A DNA stretch of 64,000 nt, taken from NCBI GenBank assembly GCA_938007995.1, contig CALLLW010000008.1, positions 1-64,000 of the forward strand. Direction: 5' to 3'. Positions within the stretch are counted from its first letter, which is position 1, and each line of letters begins with the position of its first letter. The notes below the pieces were generated by a model. It ran no database searches. It was not told the origin of the DNA and saw only the letters and a list, made by a program, of their open reading frames with translations. The translations under genes were made by a program, and so were the position numbers. Shown here piece by piece: positions 36,209-44,737 of the stretch. Source of the stretch: an uncultured Granulosicoccaceae bacterium (GTDB taxonomy: Bacteria > Pseudomonadota > Gammaproteobacteria > Granulosicoccales > Granulosicoccaceae).

Positions 36209-39200
36209 ATGCCACTGAAAAACATAGTTGTCGAAAACGCTACCCAGAATAACTTAAAGCATGTCGATATCAAAATCCCTCATGGCCAGCTGGTGGTTAT
36301 AACCGGTGTCAGCGGCTCGGGAAAGTCATCGCTTGCCTTTGATACGATCTACGCCGAAGGGCAGCGACGCTACGTTGAAACGTTCTCTCCGTACGCACGA
36401 CAGTTTCTTGATCGCATGGATAAGCCGAAAGTGGATCGGATAGATGGCATCCCACCGGCTATTGCGATTGATCAGACCAACCCGGTGCGAACTTCGCGCT
36501 CGACTGTCGGCACCATGACAGAACTTAACGATCATCTAAAACTGCTTTTTGCCCGCGCTGCCGCTTTGTATTGTCCGGATTGCGGCAATAAGGTTGTGCG
36601 AGACACGCCAGATCAGATTGTCACTGAGCGGCTAAAAAACCCGTCAACCGAACGGGCAATGGTGACGTTCACGGTCAAGGTACCTGAAAATTTCAGCAGC
36701 AAAGAAATTGAAACCTGGTTGCAAAGACAGGGCTACACCCGAATACATGCCCAACGTAAAGACTCTATAGAGGTTATTCAGGACAGATTTCGTCTCACGC
36801 CTGAAAACAAAGGCCGTATCACCGAGGCACTGGAAGCGGCGTTCAAACACGGCCGCGGCAAGGCCAGCTGGTATCCGCTTGATAAAGATCGCAAGCCCGC
36901 AAAAGCGCTGCATTTTTCATCAGACTTCATCTGCGCCGGCTGCGATACCAGATTCAAAGAACCCACACCGAGCCTGTTTTCTTTTAACTCGCCAGTTGGA
37001 GCCTGCGAAGCCTGTCGCGGCTTTGGTCGTACCATGGGTATTGACTACAACCTGGTGGTACCAAACGAATCACTGACACTCGCTGGTGGCGCGATTAAAC
37101 CCTGGCAAACCAAAACCAATGAAATCTGCCAGAAAGACTTATTAAAATTTGCCAGGAAACACGGCATTCCCACTCAAACCCCTTGGAAAAAGCTGACCGC
37201 AAAGCAAAAAAAATGGGTCCTGCAGGGTGAAGGCGAATGGGACGGCAATCACTGGTACGGAGTAAAGCGTTTTTTCGACTGGCTGGAAACGCGGAGTTAT
37301 AAAATGCACGTTCGAGTGCTGCTATCGAAGTATCGCTCCTACACGCCCTGCACCACCTGTAATGGCGCCAGGCTTAAACCGGAAGCACTGTGGTGGCGGG
37401 TCGGCACTGCAAAGAACGCTGCAGCAGTCATAACGCCTGAAAAGCGCTTTGTGGCAAAAGGCAACAAACTGCCGCAGACAAAGCTCAAGAAACTACCGGG
37501 GCTCCTGCTGCATGATGTGATGCAGCTACCGTTGAGTGACTGCGCTGGATTTTTTGCTGCACTGGACTTACCGGCACCACTCGATGAAGCCACAACCATG
37601 CTGATGGATGAAATCAAATCCCGTATCAGATACCTGAATGATGTGGGGCTGGGTTACCTGACACTCGACAGACAATCCCGCACCCTCAGCGGTGGTGAAG
37701 TACAGCGCATTAACCTGACTACAGCGCTGGGCACATCACTGGTCAATACACTGTTTGTACTGGACGAACCCAGCATTGGCTTACACCCCCGAGATATAGA
37801 TCGAGTGATTGGAGTGCTGCATCGCCTACGGGACTCCGGCAATTCGTTATTGGTGGTAGAGCACGATCCACAAATCATACTTGCCGCAGATAAAGTTATT
37901 GATATGGGCCCAGGGCCCGGCAGCCATGGCGGTGAAATTACTTTTTATGGCAGCACTAAAAAACTGGCATCGGCTAAGAAGTCATTAACAGCCAGCTATC
38001 TGCGCCGTGAACAGACACTGCAAAGACGCAAAACACAACAGAAAACAGACTCCTGTATAAGCATCAAAGGTGCTACTGCGCACAATCTAAAATCTGTTGA
38101 TGTTGAATTCCCGTTAAACCGGCTCGTCTGTATTACCGGTGTGAGTGGTTCAGGTAAATCTACGTTAGTACAAGACACTCTTTACCGGGCTTTGTGCCGC
38201 AGCAAGGGCAAACCTACAGAACTTGCCGGTGAACACCAGTCGCTTAGCGGCCATCAGCATATTGATGACGTGATCATGGTCGATCAATCACCGATCGGCA
38301 AATCAGCCCGCTCCAACCCGGTCAGCTACACCGGTGCTTTTGATGGCATCAGAAAGCTGTTTGCAGAAGACCCGGAGGCAAAACGACGCGGCTATACTGC
38401 CAGCAGCTTCAGCTTTAACTCAGGCATGCGGTGCCCTGCATGCTCCGGTAACGGCTTTGAACATGTGGAAATGCAGTTTTTGAGTGATGTCTATCTGCGC
38501 TGCCACGCCTGCAACGGCAATCGCTACCTTGAAGAGCTGCTGGATATCAAACTGGTACACCAGCAAACCGGCAGAGCCATCAGTATCTCCGACACACTCA
38601 ACATGACTGTCGATGATGCAGTGGAATTTTTTTCTGACAATAAAGACGTTAAAAAGGCTTTAACACCATTGATAGACGTAGGCCTTGGCTACCTGACACT
38701 AGGCCAGCCGGTACCGACACTCAGCGGTGGTGAAGCACAGCGTTTGAAACTCGCAGCACATCTGGCGAAAGCCAAAAAATCGGCTCGATCAAACGAAGAG
38801 ATTAAGCTGTTTCTGTTTGATGAACCGACCACCGGCTTGCACTTTGACGATATTAAAAAACTCTTGTTTGCGTTTGAACAGCTGCTGGATGAGGGCCACT
38901 CGCTGATCGTTGTGGAACACAACCTCGATGTAATAAGCAACGCTGACTGGATCATTGATCTTGGCCCTGAGGGCGGTGACGCAGGCGGCAGTGTGATTGG
39001 CTCAGGGACGATTGCGAGCATTAAGCGCCTGAAGAAAAGCCACACCGGCAAATCTCTGCTTGAATATGAAAAAGCCATTGATGAGTTCAGCCGCTGTGAA
39101 TCAATGACCCATGTGGCCGAAGATTCTGCTTTGTATACCGACAACGCGATCAGTGTGGTCAGCGCACGCGAACACAATCTGAAAAATATTGACGTACAAA

Positions 39201-41716
39201 TTCCCCGCGACAGTTACACCGTAATAACCGGCCTCAGCGGCAGTGGCAAAAGTACGCTGGCGTTTGACATTCTATTTAACGAAGGTCAGCGACGGTATCT
39301 GGAATCACTTAACGCTTATGCCCGGCAATTTGTACAACCGGCATCGAGGCCCGATGTTGATGCGATTCTGGGTATCCCTCCCACCGTTGCTATTGAACAG
39401 CGCACCAGCAGAGGCGGTCGTAAGAGCACCGTCGCCACAATGACTGAGCTATATCATTTTATGCGCCTGCTGTTCGTTAAGCTTGGCACGCAATATTGTC
39501 CTGACTGCGATAGACCAATCGATGCACAAACCCTTGAAGGCATTCAGGATCAGATCAATAAAAAACACAAAGGCAAAACTGTTTCAGTATTTGCACCATT
39601 GATTGTTTCGCGTAAAGGCTACTACACAGATCTTGCTAAATGGGCTGCTAACAAAGGCTTTGAGTCTCTACGCGTAGATGGTGAATTGATACCGGTAGAC
39701 CCCTGGCCAAGACTGGATCGGTTTAAAGAACACGATATCGATTTACCGATTGGTGAGATAGATATCACCATTGGCAATCAACAGAAACTGACGGAACTGC
39801 TGCAACGCGCTATCGACTACGGCAAGGGTGTATTAAAAATAGCTTTATTCGATAAAAAAATATCCGGCAAAGACAGTTTGTTTTCAATTAAACGTGCTTG
39901 CGCAAGCTGTGGCACCAGCTACCCTGAGCTTGATCCGCGCTTGTTCTCCTACAACTCCAAACACGGCTGGTGCGAAGCGTGCTTTGGAACCGGCATATAC
40001 AACAGTGAATTTGAGGAAGACCAAACCGGTGAAGAAGACTACTGGCTACAGGAAGATGACAGCATCACAGACTGCCCGGCCTGTGACGGCAAACGACTCA
40101 ATCCTGTAGCGCTTTCAGTAAAGTATCAAAAGAAAAATATTGCCGAACTTAACGAACTATCAATCAGCCAATCCGGTGACTGGTTTAACAAGCTCAAAAT
40201 CAAGGGTCGTGAGGCTGAAATTGCTAAAGACATTTTGCTCGAAATAAACTCAAGGCTTAAGTTTCTTAATCAGGTGGGCTTATCCTATCTGACCCTTGAC
40301 CGCGCCGCTCCGACGCTCAGCGGGGGTGAAGCACAACGCATTCGACTGGCATCGCAGCTCGGTTCCAACCTGCAGGGTGTGTGCTACATTCTTGATGAAC
40401 CCACTATCGGCTTACATTCACGTGACAATCAACTGTTGCTCAACACGCTTCAGGATCTGGGGTCGAAAGGTAATACGATTGTTGTGGTCGAGCACGATGA
40501 AGACACCATCCGGCGTGCAGATCATATCATCGACCTCGGGCCTGGCGCCGGCATAGAGGGCGGTGAAGTCGTAGCCAAAGGCACATTGAAGCAACTGATG
40601 AAAAATCCGGATTCTGTTACCGGCAGAGCCATAGCTAAACCAAAAACACACCCTTATTTTCCAACAAGAAAAAAAAGGGGCGATACCATCCATATAGACG
40701 GGGCAGTAATTAATAACCTGAAAAAAGTGAATGTAAAAATACCGCTGGATAAACTGGTCTCTGTAACCGGTGTTTCCGGCAGTGGTAAAAGCACACTGGT
40801 GCGAACTGTACTAGGCAACAATCTCAAAACCCTGCTCAGCCGCGAAAGCAAAAAGAAAAAAGCAAAAGTCAACGGTGCGACCGATATCACCGGCTGGAAA
40901 AAAGTATCAAGAATACTTGAGGTTGACCAAACTCCGATTGGCAAAACTCCACGGTCGTGCCCGGCAACTTATATCGGTTTCTGGGACAACATACGTCGCA
41001 TATTTGCCGATGCAACAGAGGCCCGTGTACGCGGTTATACCGCCAGCCGGTTTTCATTTAACGTGGCCGAAGGCCGCTGTGCCAGTTGTGATGGCCAGGG
41101 CATGACTAAAGTGGAAATGAGCTTTCTGCCAGACGTCAAAGTACCCTGTGATATCTGTAAAGGTGCAAGATTTAACTCTGAAACGCTCAGCGTACTCTAC
41201 AAGGGAAAATCAATCGGCGATGTGCTGCAGATGAGTGTCGATGAAGCGGTTGATTTTTTTAGCGCACATAAAAACGTTGCACACCCTCTGCAGCTACTGA
41301 AAGACGTTGGTCTCGGGTATTTAACCCTTGGTCAGCAAAGTCCAACGCTTTCAGGTGGAGAGGCACAGCGTATAAAGCTTGTATCAGAATTATCAAAAGC
41401 AGGCACAGGCAAGGAAGACAGACAAGGCAGAAAGCTTGCCCACACTCTGTATATTCTTGACGAACCCACGGTAGGCCTGCACATGGCGGACGTCGACAAG
41501 CTCATCTTTGTTTTACATCAGCTGGTTGATGCAGGCAACAGCGTTATCGTGATCGAACATAACCTTGAACTGATGGCAAATTCAGACTGGGTGATTGACA
41601 TGGGACCGGAAGGCGGAGATGGCGGCGGCAGAATTGTCGCGCAGGGTGTACCTGCAAAAGTTGCGCAATCAGCCAAATCTCACACTGCGCCGTTTCTTGA
41701 AAAGCTGCTTGGCTGA
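36209..41716 (+). CDS. Tandem (double-length) UvrA-like ABC ATPase
   Basis: An 1835-residue protein that is two UvrA-like units joined head to tail; normal UvrA is about 940 residues. Four Walker A motifs start at about residues 33, 644, 1008 and 1521 (GVSGSGKSS/T or GLSGSGKST). There are four ABC signatures (TLSGGEVQRI, TLSGGEAQRL, and TLSGGEAQRI twice). Both units have zinc-binding Cys pairs (CAGC...CEAC and CPAC...CHAC; CASC...CEAC and CASC...CDIC). In unit 1 an insertion sits where UvrA binds UvrB. UvrA works as a dimer in nucleotide excision repair, so this would be a covalent dimer. Start 36209 (MPLKNIVV) matches UvrA N-termini. A 1-bp overlap with the next gene implies coupling. It is probably not the cell's only UvrA (inference). 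Confidence 0.9.
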   Translation: MPLKNIVVENATQNNLKHVDIKIPHGQLVVITGVSGSGKSSLAFDTIYAEGQRRYVETFSPYARQFLDRMDKPKVDRIDGIPPAIAIDQTNPVRTSRSTVGTMTELNDHLKLLFARAAALYCPDCGNKVVRDTPDQIVTERLKNPSTERAMVTFTVKVPENFSSKEIETWLQRQGYTRIHAQRKDSIEVIQDRFRLTPENKGRITEALEAAFKHGRGKASWYPLDKDRKPAKALHFSSDFICAGCDTRFKEPTPSLFSFNSPVGACEACRGFGRTMGIDYNLVVPNESLTLAGGAIKPWQTKTNEICQKDLLKFARKHGIPTQTPWKKLTAKQKKWVLQGEGEWDGNHWYGVKRFFDWLETRSYKMHVRVLLSKYRSYTPCTTCNGARLKPEALWWRVGTAKNAAAVITPEKRFVAKGNKLPQTKLKKLPGLLLHDVMQLPLSDCAGFFAALDLPAPLDEATTMLMDEIKSRIRYLNDVGLGYLTLDRQSRTLSGGEVQRINLTTALGTSLVNTLFVLDEPSIGLHPRDIDRVIGVLHRLRDSGNSLLVVEHDPQIILAADKVIDMGPGPGSHGGEITFYGSTKKLASAKKSLTASYLRREQTLQRRKTQQKTDSCISIKGATAHNLKSVDVEFPLNRLVCITGVSGSGKSTLVQDTLYRALCRSKGKPTELAGEHQSLSGHQHIDDVIMVDQSPIGKSARSNPVSYTGAFDGIRKLFAEDPEAKRRGYTASSFSFNSGMRCPACSGNGFEHVEMQFLSDVYLRCHACNGNRYLEELLDIKLVHQQTGRAISISDTLNMTVDDAVEFFSDNKDVKKALTPLIDVGLGYLTLGQPVPTLSGGEAQRLKLAAHLAKAKKSARSNEEIKLFLFDEPTTGLHFDDIKKLLFAFEQLLDEGHSLIVVEHNLDVISNADWIIDLGPEGGDAGGSVIGSGTIASIKRLKKSHTGKSLLEYEKAIDEFSRCESMTHVAEDSALYTDNAISVVSAREHNLKNIDVQIPRDSYTVITGLSGSGKSTLAFDILFNEGQRRYLESLNAYARQFVQPASRPDVDAILGIPPTVAIEQRTSRGGRKSTVATMTELYHFMRLLFVKLGTQYCPDCDRPIDAQTLEGIQDQINKKHKGKTVSVFAPLIVSRKGYYTDLAKWAANKGFESLRVDGELIPVDPWPRLDRFKEHDIDLPIGEIDITIGNQQKLTELLQRAIDYGKGVLKIALFDKKISGKDSLFSIKRACASCGTSYPELDPRLFSYNSKHGWCEACFGTGIYNSEFEEDQTGEEDYWLQEDDSITDCPACDGKRLNPVALSVKYQKKNIAELNELSISQSGDWFNKLKIKGREAEIAKDILLEINSRLKFLNQVGLSYLTLDRAAPTLSGGEAQRIRLASQLGSNLQGVCYILDEPTIGLHSRDNQLLLNTLQDLGSKGNTIVVVEHDEDTIRRADHIIDLGPGAGIEGGEVVAKGTLKQLMKNPDSVTGRAIAKPKTHPYFPTRKKRGDTIHIDGAVINNLKKVNVKIPLDKLVSVTGVSGSGKSTLVRTVLGNNLKTLLSRESKKKKAKVNGATDITGWKKVSRILEVDQTPIGKTPRSCPATYIGFWDNIRRIFADATEARVRGYTASRFSFNVAEGRCASCDGQGMTKVEMSFLPDVKVPCDICKGARFNSETLSVLYKGKSIGDVLQMSVDEAVDFFSAHKNVAHPLQLLKDVGLGYLTLGQQSPTLSGGEAQRIKLVSELSKAGTGKEDRQGRKLAHTLYILDEPTVGLHMADVDKLIFVLHQLVDAGNSVIVIEHNLELMANSDWVIDMGPEGGDGGGRIVAQGVPAKVAQSAKSHTAPFLEKLLG

Positions 41717-42447
41717 TGACCACTTTACTGGCTATCAGCCTGTTCGCCGCTGCAATAGTCAGGGGTTATACCGGCTTTGGATTATCAGCGATTCTTATCA
41801 CTGTAGTCACCTACCAGAAGTCAGCTCAGGAACTGGTACCGCTACTGATTCTGCTTGAGATCACGTCAAGCCTGCTGTTCTATCGATCCATCTCGCTGGA
41901 TGTCAACTGGAAGGCAATTGCCATTATTTTTATTGGCTCGGCGATTAGTACTCCGTTTGCTTTACATCTTTTGATGGTACTGCCTTCCAGCCAGACTCAT
42001 TTGCTTATCGCAATGTTGGTTTTAGCCGCAGCAATCACGCTTCTGATCAACTCTCGAATCGCATTCAAACCGACGTTCATCACGTGGATATGCACGGGCC
42101 TGATCATGGGAGTATTCGCCGGGCTAGGTAGTATTGGCGGCCTCGCTGGCATGGTTATGCTGCTCTCTGCACTGAGCCCTACCCGGTCACGGGCTACGAT
42201 GATTGTTTTATTGCTTACTACCTCCACCTACACCGCCATTATCTCTACTTATCATGGCATGATGTCCCTGCAGGTTTTCAACCTGTGGCTGGTTTCACTG
42301 ATACCGTTGATTCCAGGCTTGTACATCGGACACGTGCTGTTCAAAAACTATAAAAAATCTTTCAGGAAAATAACACTGATGCTACTGGCAACACTGTCTG
42401 TTGCCATGCTGGCCGAGCATTTTATTCAACCTGCTCAGTGGGGATAA
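41716..42447 (+). CDS. TauE/SafE-family membrane permease
   Basis: A 243-residue polytopic membrane protein with about eight hydrophobic helices in two repeats. It carries family traits: RGYTGFGLSAIL in the first half and GVFAGLGSIGGLAGMVML in the second. Members are linked to export or uptake of sulfonates, sulfite or other organic anions. The ATG overlaps the UvrA stop by 1 bp, and XdhC follows after 5 bp, so the three genes form one transcription unit. The substrate is unknown. Confidence 0.85.
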   Translation: MTTLLAISLFAAAIVRGYTGFGLSAILITVVTYQKSAQELVPLLILLEITSSLLFYRSISLDVNWKAIAIIFIGSAISTPFALHLLMVLPSSQTHLLIAMLVLAAAITLLINSRIAFKPTFITWICTGLIMGVFAGLGSIGGLAGMVMLLSALSPTRSRATMIVLLLTTSTYTAIISTYHGMMSLQVFNLWLVSLIPLIPGLYIGHVLFKNYKKSFRKITLMLLATLSVAMLAEHFIQPAQWG

Positions 42448-42452
42448 ACATC

Positions 42453-43427
42453 ATGACCGACAACACTGGTATAAAGAGCAGCGATCTCGAAGTATTGAAT
42501 CGTGCCATAGAGTGGCTGGATGATGGTTTTACAGTGGAGCTGGTGACCGTGGCAAGGACCTGGGGTTCCTCTCCCCGGCCGCCCGGCTCGCTGGCTGCTG
42601 TGCGCAGTGATGGCCATCTGGTCGGCTCAGTCTCCGGCGGTTGTATCGAAAAACAGCTGGCGGTGCGAATAGATGACACAGATCGAGCGCAGGCGTTTGC
42701 ACATGAAATCACCGATGAAGAGGCAAGACGCTTCGGTCTTCCATGTGGTGGACATCTGGAACTGATATTTGAGCAGTTATCAGATTCAACCGACCTGAAG
42801 ACCATTCTTGCTGCAATTGATAAACGACAGCGCATTGCAAGAACTGTTGATCTGACTCAGGGTAACCAGGTGACTTATCAGGAAGTGGATCGTCATATTG
42901 ATTTTCACTACGACGGCTCCAGCATACGAAAAGTCTTTGGCCCCGGATGGCGCATACTGCTGATAGGTGGCGGACAACTATCACGCTATGTTGCGCAATT
43001 CGCCCAGGCACTCGACTATGACGTTATTATCTGCGAACCCAGAGAAGAATATGCCAGCGGCTTTGATGTACCCGGCTGCAAACTGGTGTCATCACTGCCG
43101 GATGAAGCCGTGCTGCAATACGCAACAGACCACCATAGCGTGGTACTGGCCTTAACCCATGATTCAAATCTTGATGACGCGGCTCTGATAGAGGCTCTGC
43201 CTTCTAGCGCTTACTACGTTGGCGCACTGGGCTCTAAAGCCAACAATGAGCGCCGCCGCAAACGGCTGAGCGCTATTGGTGTGGAAAACGTGGATCGACT
43301 ACACGGGCCGGTCGGATTGAATATCGGCAGTCGCAGCGCTGCAGAAATCGCAATCTCTATTGTTGCAGAACTTATCGAGTTGCGTAATGCAGCTGATCAG
43401 ATCAATCGAACGACGTCAGGTGTGTGA
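42453..43427 (+). CDS. XdhC/CoxI-family molybdenum-cofactor protein
   Basis: A 324-residue protein. The N-terminal XdhC_CoxI domain has WGSSPRPPGSLAAVRSDG and SVSGGCIEKQL. The C-terminal Rossmann-like domain has ILLIGGGQLSRYVAQFAQAL and YYVGALGSKANNERR. XdhC proteins bind molybdenum cofactor, promote its sulfuration and insert it into xanthine-dehydrogenase/CO-dehydrogenase family enzymes. No molybdenum hydroxylase is in the window. The MoxR/VWA pair 4.5 kb downstream is of the same accessory type (CoxD/CoxE). It is 5 bp after the TauE gene. Confidence 0.88.
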   Translation: MTDNTGIKSSDLEVLNRAIEWLDDGFTVELVTVARTWGSSPRPPGSLAAVRSDGHLVGSVSGGCIEKQLAVRIDDTDRAQAFAHEITDEEARRFGLPCGGHLELIFEQLSDSTDLKTILAAIDKRQRIARTVDLTQGNQVTYQEVDRHIDFHYDGSSIRKVFGPGWRILLIGGGQLSRYVAQFAQALDYDVIICEPREEYASGFDVPGCKLVSSLPDEAVLQYATDHHSVVLALTHDSNLDDAALIEALPSSAYYVGALGSKANNERRRKRLSAIGVENVDRLHGPVGLNIGSRSAAEIAISIVAELIELRNAADQINRTTSGV

Positions 43428-43554
43428 CGAGTTGCGATACCTCCAGCCTGCACAGATCCAGTCAATAGCGACCAAGGCAAACCACATCACTTGCACCGTC
43501 TTTTGCTATCCATGATACTCGAATCTGGCAATCTTCAAGTGTCGTGGATATAAA

Positions 43555-44715
43555 ATGCACCGGGAATCAAAAGACCAATTACAACTTGATCGCGTACTGC
43601 AACCGATAGAACAAGCCACCGGCCTGCCTAACGAATGTTATACCAAAGCCTCTAACTTCACACTTGATCGTGATCAGGTCATGGCAGATAGCTGGGTATG
43701 TATCGGGTTTGGATCCGATGTGCCTGAAAGCTGGGCAGTGCCGGTGAATTTCATGGGATATCCGCTGCTGCTGGCAAGAAGCGCGACGGGTGAGCTCAGG
43801 GTTTTTCATAACGTTTGCAGCCATAGAGGCATGCAGCTGGTTTCAGAGCCAGGCAAACTTGGCACAGGCCTCATAAGATGCAAGTACCACAGCTGGGCCT
43901 ATGACTTTGAGGGCAATCTCAAAGGCACTCCTATGATCGGAGGCACTGATCAAAACACCCACAAAGATTTTAACCCGTCAGTCAACGGACTCAAACAAAT
44001 ACGCAGCACAGTCTGGATGGACAACATCTTTGTTAACCTATCCGGTACAGCGGAACCATTTGAAGACTTTATTGCACCGTTACTGCAGCGCTGGTCCAAA
44101 TGGATCTCACCAGAAACTCTGACTGAGCTACAACCAGGCACTCATGCAAAAATGGAAATGGTTGTAAACAGCAACTGGAAACTCGCGGTTGAAAATTTTC
44201 TGGAAGCCTACCATCTGCCATGGGTACACCCGGGACTTAACGCCTATTCACCGTTAGAAAAACACTACGATATCGACCGGGGCGAGAACTTCGCCGGTCA
44301 GGGCTCCAGCAGTTACACAACCCCGGCTGCTGATACCGGGTCCATTAGCAGCTGGCCGCACGATCAAAAGCAATTTGCAGAATATCCGGTACTTTATCCA
44401 AATACTCTACTGGGTCTGCAGTCCGATCATTTTTTCACAATGACTATTCTGCCTATCAATGAAACAACCACTCTGGAACGAGTGCAACTTATGTTCCTCG
44501 GTAAGGTAGCTACGGATGACAGCTACCAGGACCACAGAACCTCGTTGGTTAACTCATGGACAGAAGTTTTTAGCGAAGATATTTTTGCCGTCGAAGGCAT
44601 GCAGGCCGGAAGGCAATCACCTGCTTTTCGCGGTGGCGTATTTTCACCGGTCATGGATCAACATACGCTACATTTTCATCAATGGGTTGCAAACAAGCTG
44701 TCGACCAATCCATAA
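43555..44715 (+). CDS. Rieske non-heme iron oxygenase, large subunit
   Basis: A 386-residue ring-hydroxylating or demethylating oxygenase alpha subunit. The Rieske [2Fe-2S] site is NVCSHRGMQL and IRCKYHSWAYDFEG (CxH...CxxH). The mononuclear iron site is in NWKLAVENFLEAYHLPWVHP (two His, with a C-terminal acid). This arrangement resembles betaine, choline or carnitine monooxygenases more than aromatic dioxygenases. No reductase gene is adjacent, so electrons must come from an unlinked partner. A promoter probably lies in the 127-bp gap after XdhC. Confidence 0.87.
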   Translation: MHRESKDQLQLDRVLQPIEQATGLPNECYTKASNFTLDRDQVMADSWVCIGFGSDVPESWAVPVNFMGYPLLLARSATGELRVFHNVCSHRGMQLVSEPGKLGTGLIRCKYHSWAYDFEGNLKGTPMIGGTDQNTHKDFNPSVNGLKQIRSTVWMDNIFVNLSGTAEPFEDFIAPLLQRWSKWISPETLTELQPGTHAKMEMVVNSNWKLAVENFLEAYHLPWVHPGLNAYSPLEKHYDIDRGENFAGQGSSSYTTPAADTGSISSWPHDQKQFAEYPVLYPNTLLGLQSDHFFTMTILPINETTTLERVQLMFLGKVATDDSYQDHRTSLVNSWTEVFSEDIFAVEGMQAGRQSPAFRGGVFSPVMDQHTLHFHQWVANKLSTNP

Positions 44716-44737
44716 AAATATAGCAGGTAAAGGAAAG

